A model generated the notes under the pieces. That model was not told where the DNA came from, did not search any database, and worked only from the letters and a program-made list of their open reading frames with translations. A program made the translations under genes and the position numbers. A stretch of 64,000 nt of DNA, taken from contig JAGAQU010000103.1 of the NCBI GenBank assembly GCA_017622575.1, positions 18,083 to 82,082 of the forward strand, in the 5' to 3' direction. The stretch is from Lachnospiraceae bacterium. Its GTDB lineage: Bacteria > Bacillota > Clostridia > Lachnospirales > Lachnospiraceae. Positions 1-6,870 of this stretch are shown one piece after another (positions within the stretch are counted from its first letter, which is position 1; each line of letters starts with the position of its first letter).

Positions 1-171
1 CCTCATACTACTTATGAATTTATTTATCTTTACAGCAATGTGGAAATTGATGGGGAATATGTACCTCAGATGAATTACCGGTTTGAGACGAGAGTGGAAA
101 CTCATGACGGAACCACCACACAGCTGATCGGTGACTGGGGTGGCCCTCACGAGTGGACAACTGAATTTTAA
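1..171 (+). CDS. C-terminal end of an unknown protein (5' truncated)
   Basis: The window opens inside a reading frame and shows its last 56 codons, ending in TAA at 169-171. The visible tail is rich in Tyr, Thr, Glu and Trp, with no membrane segment, and ends GGPHEWTTEF. This composition suggests the edge of a soluble or extracellular beta-rich domain, but I do not recognise a family. It converges on the ABC exporter genes on the other strand. A good intrinsic terminator follows at 212-237. The frame continues upstream of base 1, so start and length are unknown. Confidence 0.6.
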   Translation, partial: PHTTYEFIYLYSNVEIDGEYVPQMNYRFETRVETHDGTTTQLIGDWGGPHEWTTEF

Positions 172-182
172 AGTTAAGAATT

Positions 183-1961
183 TTATAGCGGCAGAGTCAT
201 CTGCGCCATATGGAGCCTGTAATAGGCTCCTTTTTTTGCGATCAATTCACGGGCATTGCCTTCCTCCACGATGCCGCCGTTATCAATGACAAAAATCCGA
301 TCAGCCTTCTGGATCGTGGAAAGTCTGTGGGCAATGACAAAGGAGGTGCGTCCCTTTAAGAGGGCTTCGATTCCTTCCTGTACCAAAAGCTCAGTGCCTG
401 TATCAATACTGGAGGTGGCTTCATCCAGGATCAGAATACGGGGATCGGAAACCATGGTTCTTGCGAAAGCAAGAAGCTGTTTCTGACCGATGGAGAGACC
501 GCCTCCCCGCTCGGAAAGCACCGTGTCATATCCTTTTTCCAGCTTACAGATAAATTCGTGGGCATGTACGGCCTTGGCAGCGCTGATGATCTCCTCATCG
601 GTTGCATCCAGCTTGCCGTAGCGGATATTATCTTTAATAGTTCCGGTAAAGAGGAAATTGTCCTGTGTCATGATTCCCATCTGTTTTCTCAGACTCTCAA
701 TGGTCACATCTCTGACATCACAGCCGTCAATGGAGACAATCCCTTCCTGAACATCATAAAAGCGGCTGATCAGATTTACGATGGTAGTTTTGCCGGCACC
801 GGTAGGTCCTACAAGAGCGATGGTTTCTCCCGGAGTGATGGTGAAGGAAACATTGTTCAGTACTTTTACCTCGTTATCATAGGAAAAGCTTACATTGCAA
901 AAGTCTACCCGTCCTTTTATGGTTGGCATTTCTCTTACCGTTCCCTGATCTGTGATCTCAGCCCTGGTATCCATGATCTCAAAAATCCGTTCCGCAGCAG
1001 CCAGGTTGGTGATAATCTGATTATAGAAGTTGCTGAGATTCATAATAGGATTCCAGAACATACCGATGTAGGTGCCGAAGGCGATAAAGGTACCGACACT
1101 TACCCTCTTGGTTCCCAGGATCATGATTCCCACAAAGTAGAGTGCGGCAATGCCGAATCCCCAGCAGAAATCAATGACAGATCCCAGGGCGTCATTGATC
1201 CTGCAGGCATTCACGAAGGACTGCCTGTGCTGCGTGGTGAGGTCATGAAAGGTTTCACTTGTTTCCTTTTCTGCCGTAAAGCTTTGAATGATCCTCATTC
1301 CTGACATATTTTCGTGAACAAAGGCGTTCAGGTTGGAGGATTTTTTTCGTACAATCTGCCATCTCTTATGGGAAAAAGTCTGTATCAGCCATAAGCCCGC
1401 AGCCATGATCGGTAGACTGCAAAGGGCAGCTGCGGCAAGGATCGGATCCTTCATAAACATGATGACAGCGACAGCCACAACGGTGATAAAGTCCGGAATC
1501 AGGGTGGTGACAAAATTGTTCAGAACATCCTTGAGTGAGTTGATGTCACCGATGATACGTGCCAGTATTTTTCCGGTAGGGCGGCTGTCAAAAAAGTGAA
1601 AGTCCAGCGTTTGAATATGGGTGTACAGTTCCTGTCTGATCGTGACAAGAATACTGTTGCACACCTTTGCCATCAAAAACATCCGAAGTTTAATGCCGCC
1701 GATCATCAAAAGATTCAGTGCGACAGCAAGAAGGGTCAAAAGGCAAAGGCCCTTGAGATTTTTTGAAACAATATAGTTGTCAATGGCGGATTCGATGAAC
1801 AGCGGATTCAGCAGGGAAACCACTACACAGAAAGCCATAATGACAAGCACTGCGGCAATCGTTGATTTGTAGGAGAGCAGATAAGCAAACAGGCGCTTTA
1901 GCGTTTGCAGCTTACCAATCTGTATGGATTGCTCATCCTCTTTGTAAGAATTAACACTCAT
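183..1961 (-). CDS. Heterodimeric ABC exporter, second subunit (permease fused to ATPase)
   Basis: A 592-residue half-transporter: a six-helix exporter membrane domain (about residues 20-320), then a nucleotide-binding domain. Visible motifs are Walker A GPTGAGKTT, an altered signature LSIGQ, Walker B ILILDEATS with the catalytic Glu, and the H-loop in IAHRLST. Family knowledge: such pairs (BmrCD, LmrCD, TM287/288) export drugs or lipophilic compounds. The ATG at 1961 is chosen because GGGAGG lies just upstream and because the frame further upstream runs into the preceding gene with no exporter similarity. It overlaps the preceding subunit gene by 11 bases, so the two are probably co-translated. 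The altered signature should form the degenerate ATP site together with the partner's Walker B Asp. Substrate unknown. Confidence 0.9.
   Translation of the reverse strand: MSVNSYKEDEQSIQIGKLQTLKRLFAYLLSYKSTIAAVLVIMAFCVVVSLLNPLFIESAIDNYIVSKNLKGLCLLTLLAVALNLLMIGGIKLRMFLMAKVCNSILVTIRQELYTHIQTLDFHFFDSRPTGKILARIIGDINSLKDVLNNFVTTLIPDFITVVAVAVIMFMKDPILAAAALCSLPIMAAGLWLIQTFSHKRWQIVRKKSSNLNAFVHENMSGMRIIQSFTAEKETSETFHDLTTQHRQSFVNACRINDALGSVIDFCWGFGIAALYFVGIMILGTKRVSVGTFIAFGTYIGMFWNPIMNLSNFYNQIITNLAAAERIFEIMDTRAEITDQGTVREMPTIKGRVDFCNVSFSYDNEVKVLNNVSFTITPGETIALVGPTGAGKTTIVNLISRFYDVQEGIVSIDGCDVRDVTIESLRKQMGIMTQDNFLFTGTIKDNIRYGKLDATDEEIISAAKAVHAHEFICKLEKGYDTVLSERGGGLSIGQKQLLAFARTMVSDPRILILDEATSSIDTGTELLVQEGIEALLKGRTSFVIAHRLSTIQKADRIFVIDNGGIVEEGNARELIAKKGAYYRLHMAQMTLPL
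212..237 (+). terminator. Intrinsic terminator inside the convergent ABC gene
   Basis: GGAGCCT (212-218) pairs with AGGCTCC (224-230) around a 5-base loop and is followed by seven T. It is well placed to end the plus-strand gene finishing at 171. It lies inside the last codons of the convergent ABC exporter gene (183-1961, minus). Confidence 0.7.
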
Positions 1962-3702
1962 GGAATTCCCTCCCTTCCTGATTTTGAATGAATTCTCCAT
2001 ATTGAGCGATATAAGTCTGATAGTATAGTCCTTTTTTCTCAAGCAGGCTTTGATGTGTGCCCCGCTCTGCAATAGAACCGTTTTCCAGGATAATGATCTC
2101 ATCGGCATGACAGACTGCACTGATCCTGTGACCGATAATGATCTTGGTTGTATCCGGAAGATGGCGGAGTGTCTCGTGAATGCTCTGCTCCGTTTCCATA
2201 TCAAGAGCAGAAGTGGAGTCATCCAGCACCAGAACAGGGTCCTTCTTTGCCAGAGCTCTGGCGATGGTGATACGCTGCTTCTGACCGCCGGAAAGACCGA
2301 CTCCGCGTTCACCGATCACGGTGTCATACTGGTTTGCCATGCGCTCTATAAAATCCTTTGCCATGGCATCTCCGGCGGCATCCTTTACCGCCTGAAGAGA
2401 AATGCTGTCCTTTTTTCCGAGCTTCACATTTTCCGTGATCGTGTCAGAGAACAGAAAAACATCCTGCATCACGAGAGAGATGGAGCTTCGAAGCTGTTTC
2501 AGGGATAACTGCCTGATATCCACATCATCCAGATAAATGGCACCATCCGTGACATCGTAAAGACGCTGCAACAGATGGATAATGGAGCTTTTTCCGGCAC
2601 CGGTGGCTCCCATAATGCCGATTGTCTTACCGGGCTGAATCGTAAAGGAAATGTCATGAAGGATTTCATGACCGTCCTCCTTGTGGAAAGAAACGTGAGA
2701 AAACTCGATTTTCCCGTTTAAATGGTCAAGAACTACGGGTTCTTCCGGCTCTGTAATGGTTGGCTTTTCCGCATAAATACGTTTCAGCTTTCGGTTGGAA
2801 GCAATGGCGCTTGAGAGTGAGTTGGTAAGCCAGCCCAGCATTTCCATGGGCCAGACGATATTCATGGAATACTCGATAAATGCCGTAAGTGTGCCCAGTG
2901 TGATCTCCCCGTTCATCACCAGAAGTCCTCCCGATAAAAGAGTGGCAAGGGGAAGCAGCTTGGTGATCAGGTTGATATAGGGATAATATTTGACAAACAC
3001 ACGAGACTGCTCCATGTTCAGCTCATAATATCTCTTGTTGTGGGAAAGAAATTTGGAAATTTCATATTTCTCCCGTGCAAATGCTTTTACAGTGCGCACA
3101 CCGGCAAGATTTTCCTCCGCAACCGTGTTGAGTACAGCGTTCTCCTCACTGATGGCATCATAGACAGAGCCCAGCTTATGTTCCATAAAAATGGCAATGA
3201 AAGCGGACAGCATCATGCAAAAGGTGGGAAGAATGGATAGCTTCCAGCTCAGGCTGTACATGCAGAAAAGCACAATAGTGGTGTGCAGGACAACCTCTAT
3301 TATGAGCATGCCCACATAGGAAAGTGCATCCCAGATTCTGTCGATATCGTCCTTGATACGGCTCATCAGTTCACCGGTTCCTGTGCGGTCAAAAAAATCG
3401 GCACTTAAGGACTGAATATGGTTAAAGAGATTTTCCCGTATTTCACTCATGATACCGGATCCCACCACATCAAACGTAAATTCCTTGGTGTATTGGAAGA
3501 TACAGCGTCCGATTCCCACACAAAGGATGCCAAGGAGCAGAAATATAAGCTTTTCTCTGTGACCGCCAATGATCACATCATCCACGATGCTTTTGGTAAG
3601 CCGTGGAGAGAGCATGTCTAAAGACACGCTGATCACCATGGAAGCGATTGCAAAAAGATAGGCAAATTTATGCTTCCAGATGTAAAATGATAGTTTTTTC
3701 AA
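1951..3702 (-). CDS. Heterodimeric ABC exporter, first subunit (permease fused to ATPase)
   Basis: A 583-residue half-transporter with an N-terminal six-helix membrane domain and a C-terminal ATPase. Motifs: Walker A GATGAGKSS, canonical signature LSGGQKQR, Walker B VLVLDDSTS in which the usual catalytic Glu is Asp, and the H-loop in IIGHRIS. The Asp marks this as the subunit with the non-hydrolysing site of an asymmetric exporter. The start is taken as TTG at 3702 because GGAGGAGG ends five bases upstream; a TTG at 3717 would overlap that site. It is first in a two-gene operon whose 5' leader (3703-4020) holds a terminator and a short leader ORF, suggesting drug-inducible attenuation. Substrate unknown. 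Confidence 0.88.
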   Translation of the reverse strand: MKKLSFYIWKHKFAYLFAIASMVISVSLDMLSPRLTKSIVDDVIIGGHREKLIFLLLGILCVGIGRCIFQYTKEFTFDVVGSGIMSEIRENLFNHIQSLSADFFDRTGTGELMSRIKDDIDRIWDALSYVGMLIIEVVLHTTIVLFCMYSLSWKLSILPTFCMMLSAFIAIFMEHKLGSVYDAISEENAVLNTVAEENLAGVRTVKAFAREKYEISKFLSHNKRYYELNMEQSRVFVKYYPYINLITKLLPLATLLSGGLLVMNGEITLGTLTAFIEYSMNIVWPMEMLGWLTNSLSSAIASNRKLKRIYAEKPTITEPEEPVVLDHLNGKIEFSHVSFHKEDGHEILHDISFTIQPGKTIGIMGATGAGKSSIIHLLQRLYDVTDGAIYLDDVDIRQLSLKQLRSSISLVMQDVFLFSDTITENVKLGKKDSISLQAVKDAAGDAMAKDFIERMANQYDTVIGERGVGLSGGQKQRITIARALAKKDPVLVLDDSTSALDMETEQSIHETLRHLPDTTKIIIGHRISAVCHADEIIILENGSIAERGTHQSLLEKKGLYYQTYIAQYGEFIQNQEGREFHEC

Positions 3703-3769
3703 AATAACCTCCTCCAATCATAAGATATTATGTAAAGGCTGACCCGCTTTGCAAGTCGCTTTATGGGAC

Positions 3770-3803
3770 AAAAAAAGCTGCCATGGAATTACCATGACAG
3801 CTT
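3770..3803 (-). terminator. Leader terminator (attenuator) upstream of the ABC exporter
   Basis: Read on the minus strand, CAGCTT/AAGCTG and CATGG/CCATG arms (3792-3803 with 3775-3786, one C-A mismatch) form a hairpin followed by seven T (3770-3776). It lies between the promoter at 4026-4054 and the exporter start at 3702. Unless it ends only a leader transcript, it must be bypassed for exporter expression. Confidence 0.8.
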
Positions 3804-3861
3804 AGTACTTTTCGTATCTGAAGCGGAACTTTCGAAAAAGCAGTGTCAGAAAAGACCGGCT

Positions 3862-3954
3862 TCATGTAAATAAGCAGGGAGGTAATTTCATCATTGAATC
3901 AGCTATTGTATTGTCAAAAGTGCCATAAATAGTAAATAAATGTAATCTCGTCAT
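3862..3954 (-). CDS. Short leader peptide of the ABC exporter operon
   Basis: A 30-codon ORF starts with ATG at 3954, preceded by a near-perfect AAAGGAGGT ribosome binding site, and ends in TGA at 3862. The peptide begins MTRLHLFTIYGTF and ends MMKLPPCLFT. It sits about 70 bases downstream of the promoter and about 60 bases upstream of the terminator hairpin. By analogy with bmrB in front of bmrCD in Bacillus subtilis, ribosome stalling on the ORF could prevent terminator formation. Between its stop and the terminator a CTTTTTCG/CGAAAAG hairpin can form; I could not work out a clear anti-terminator. The peptide resembles nothing I recognise, and its role is inferred from position. Confidence 0.7.
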   Translation of the reverse strand: MTRLHLFTIYGTFDNTIADSMMKLPPCLFT

Positions 3955-4025
3955 GATTCGTTACCTCCTTTCCTGAATACTTGTCATTAGTTGCAAAAGT
4001 CATGTGGCTGACGCCGCATGACATA

Positions 4026-4054
4026 ACCATACGACAGACGGAAATATTTGTCAA
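4026..4054 (-). promoter_or_regulatory. Promoter of the ABC exporter leader
   Basis: On the minus strand a perfect -35 TTGACA (4049-4054) is separated by 17 bases from TATGGT (4026-4031). Transcription would start near 4019 and first cross the leader ORF at 3954. A divergent TATAAT (4076-4081) for the CDF gene lies just beyond. Confidence 0.65.
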
Positions 4055-4127
4055 CAAAAAAATTGTAATTTGACATATAATGCATTAGAATATAAAGAAA
4101 TACGAAAATAAGAGGAGATGAAATGAT

Positions 4128-5300
4128 ATGGTAACATTTCTTTCAAGATTTTTGATAAAAGACTATAAAAATACAACAGACACGAAGGTACGCCAGGCAT
4201 ACGGCATGCTCTGCGGAGCGGTGGGAATCGTGCTGAACATCTTTCTGTTTATCGGGAAGGCACTTGCCGGCTATATCAGCGGCTCCATCGCCATCACAGC
4301 CGATGCCTTTAACAACCTTTCCGATGCCGGTTCTTCCGTAATCACACTTGTTGGGTTTAAGATGGCAGGTCAGAAGCCTGACAGCGATCATCCCTTCGGA
4401 CATGGAAGAATTGAATATATTTCGGGTTTTCTTGTTTCTGTTGTGATTTTGATCATGGCCTTTGAGCTTTTGAAATCCTCCGTGGAAAAAATACTGCATC
4501 CTTCTGCCATTGAATCAGGACCTGTGATTATCGGAATTCTGGTGGCATCTATTCTGGTGAAGGTATACATGTTTCTCTATAACAGAGGAATCAGCAAAAA
4601 GATTGACAGTGCGGCCATGGATGCAACGGCGAAGGACAGCTTAAGTGATACTGTTGCAACTTTTGCTGTACTTGGCACCACACTTCTTGCCCAGTTTACC
4701 GGTTTGCAGATCGACGGCTACTGCGGTGTGGTTGTGGCAGTTTTTGTTTTCCTGGCAGGATTCGGTGCCGCAAAGGAAACCATAGGGCCCCTGCTCGGTC
4801 AGCCACCGGAACCGGAATTTGTGGAGCAGATCGATAAGATCATTATGGGATATAAGAATCAGGGAGTGCTTGGAATTCATGACCTTGTAGTACATAATTA
4901 CGGACCTGGACGCGTTATGCTCTCGGTGCATGTGGAAGTGCCTTCCGACGGAGATATTATGGCACTTCATGATATAATCGATACGATTGAGCACAGGCTT
5001 GGAAAAGAGCTGAATTGCAGTGCTGTGATCCATATGGATCCTGTGTGTCTTGATGATGAACTGACAAATGAATTAAAACAGAAGGTGGCAGATATCATAT
5101 CCGGTATGGAAGGAAAGGTAACCTTCCATGATTTCAGAACGGTTCCCGGACCTACCCATACCAATCTGATCTTTGATGTGGTGGTTCCCTTTGATTATCC
5201 CATGTCCGACCATGAGGTGGTGGAGTACATACAGAATAAAATTTCTGAAGTGAATGAAAATTATTTCGCAGTGATCGATGTGGATAAGGCGTATGCGTAA
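4128..5300 (+). CDS. Cation diffusion facilitator (CDF) family metal exporter
   Basis: A 390-residue membrane protein of the CDF family, which exchanges divalent metals (Zn, Mn, Fe, Co) for protons and acts as a dimer. The N-terminal half carries the membrane helices with the metal-binding DAFNNLSD motif in TM2 and the conserved HPFGHGR loop. The C-terminal half from about residue 215 is the cytoplasmic dimerisation region; it is longer than usual and seems to hold two metal-transporter-like ferredoxin folds. The ATG at 4128 has AGAGGAG about ten bases upstream, and TATAAT at 4076-4081 may serve as its -10. It overlaps the next gene by eight bases. Metal specificity cannot be read from the sequence. 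Confidence 0.88.
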   Translation: MVTFLSRFLIKDYKNTTDTKVRQAYGMLCGAVGIVLNIFLFIGKALAGYISGSIAITADAFNNLSDAGSSVITLVGFKMAGQKPDSDHPFGHGRIEYISGFLVSVVILIMAFELLKSSVEKILHPSAIESGPVIIGILVASILVKVYMFLYNRGISKKIDSAAMDATAKDSLSDTVATFAVLGTTLLAQFTGLQIDGYCGVVVAVFVFLAGFGAAKETIGPLLGQPPEPEFVEQIDKIIMGYKNQGVLGIHDLVVHNYGPGRVMLSVHVEVPSDGDIMALHDIIDTIEHRLGKELNCSAVIHMDPVCLDDELTNELKQKVADIISGMEGKVTFHDFRTVPGPTHTNLIFDVVVPFDYPMSDHEVVEYIQNKISEVNENYFAVIDVDKAYA

Positions 5301-6870
5301 ATGGAAAATATCATGGCAAAAACCGGGAATAATATTTGGTATTGTATTTGGCTTTTTTTATGCTTTAGGAAAAAGCGTGCAACAGGAGAGTGTTGGAAGG
5401 CTGTTTTTTGATATAGAAGTGTTTAGAAACTTTATTTTCACGTTTTGCCTCAGTGGAGTGGTTGCCGGAATTTTTGCTGTCTTTTTCTATCAAATTTTAG
5501 AAAATGCGTCATCCACAGATAGGGAGAGCGCTAAAAAACAAAAAGGGAGTTTTTCTAAAACATATTTTTGCACAATACTATGCTATTTGTTGTGTTTTAT
5601 AGCGTATTACCCGGGGATAATGAGTTATGATTCCTGGTACATTACATTACAGGCTCTAGGGAAGATAGGATTCGATAATCATCATCCTTTTTTACATACT
5701 TTGATCTGGAGTATGTTTGCACGTCTGGACGATTTCTTTGGAATAAAAGAAATTGGAATTGTTTTCTACACTTTAGTGCAGTTCATGATAATGACGGCAA
5801 TATATGCATGGGTCTATCTTTGGATATGCGGAAGAAATAAAGGAAAAGCTGGTAAAGTACTCAGCTTTTTGTATCTGGCTTTCAATCCTGTGTTTCATAT
5901 TTTCACTCTGATTTTAACGAAAGACGTTTATTTTTCCGGCTGCTTTTTGCTGCTGACGGTCAGACTGATAGATTTGTGTGAAAGCATTTTAGAGCGAGAT
6001 AGGGCTACCCGGAAACAGGGAAGCATTATCATAATTTCTCTTTTATGCTGTCTGTTCAGAAACAATATGATTTATGTGATCATTCTTTTGACTGTTGTAA
6101 TATTTTTTATGACCGAAAAACGCATAGCTTCTTGTAAAGGCCTGTTGATTTCCATCTTTCTTTATGGCTTAATTGTTCAAGTCATATATCCGAGTATTGG
6201 GGTGTCTGAAGGAAGTATTAGAGAAATGATGTCTGTGCCCTTAAGTCAGATTTCAGCGGTATACCAGAATGAAAAAGAGGAGTTGAATGCAGAAGAGAAA
6301 GAATTGATTCTCAAATATATTCCTGATGTAGAGCAGTATGATAGATTTTTTGCAGATAATGTGAAATCAAATTTTAATACACAGGCTTTCCACGAAAATA
6401 AAGAGGAATTTATTTTCCTGTGGTATAAATTGTTCAGAAAATATCCGGGCGAATATGCGCAGGCATTTTTAACACTGAATTTGCCATATTGGTATCCGGA
6501 GATGAATTCGGTGAGAGAATATATTGAAACTGATAATTACAGTCAGGATTATCCTGTTATAAGGGAAAATTTATTGCCTTCCGTATATCATTGGTATGAA
6601 GAAATTTCGGAAAATAGGGCGAAATGGATGACTCTTCCGGTTTTTCGACAATTATATTCCATCGGAATGCCCATATGGATTTTGTTGTTTTTTCTGATTC
6701 GGTTTATCGTTTTGAAGAAGAGGGCATTTGTTTGCGGGATAATGCCGGCCATATTTCTTTGGCTGACATATCTGATGGGCCCGGTTAGCAGTTTTCGATA
6801 TATTGAACCTTTGTTATTGACCTATCCTGTTTGGGTTGCGCTAAGTCTGGAAAGGAAAAGCCTGGAATGA
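5293..6870 (+). CDS. Multispanning membrane protein, DUF6020-like, possible GT-C glycosyltransferase
   Basis: A 525-residue polytopic membrane protein with about ten to twelve hydrophobic segments. The segment YYPGIMSYDSW ... HHPFLHTL in the first third resembles what I recall of the DUF6020 group and of GT-C enzymes, where acidic residues in the first outer loop bind the lipid-linked sugar donor. The loop at about residues 310-410 is long and extracellular. The start at 5293 (ATG overlapping the CDF stop as ATGCGTAA) is preferred because AAGG lies upstream; an in-frame ATG at 5278 has no ribosome binding site. It is coupled to the next gene by an ATGA overlap, so the two probably work together on a surface glycan. 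The exact reaction is unknown. Confidence 0.65.
   Translation: MRKWKISWQKPGIIFGIVFGFFYALGKSVQQESVGRLFFDIEVFRNFIFTFCLSGVVAGIFAVFFYQILENASSTDRESAKKQKGSFSKTYFCTILCYLLCFIAYYPGIMSYDSWYITLQALGKIGFDNHHPFLHTLIWSMFARLDDFFGIKEIGIVFYTLVQFMIMTAIYAWVYLWICGRNKGKAGKVLSFLYLAFNPVFHIFTLILTKDVYFSGCFLLLTVRLIDLCESILERDRATRKQGSIIIISLLCCLFRNNMIYVIILLTVVIFFMTEKRIASCKGLLISIFLYGLIVQVIYPSIGVSEGSIREMMSVPLSQISAVYQNEKEELNAEEKELILKYIPDVEQYDRFFADNVKSNFNTQAFHENKEEFIFLWYKLFRKYPGEYAQAFLTLNLPYWYPEMNSVREYIETDNYSQDYPVIRENLLPSVYHWYEEISENRAKWMTLPVFRQLYSIGMPIWILLFFLIRFIVLKKRAFVCGIMPAIFLWLTYLMGPVSSFRYIEPLLLTYPVWVALSLERKSLE

Noticed and set aside
558..1304. 248-codon open frame on the plus strand
   Set aside because: It lies wholly antisense to the clearly coding ABC exporter gene, and has no ribosome binding site or recognisable domain.
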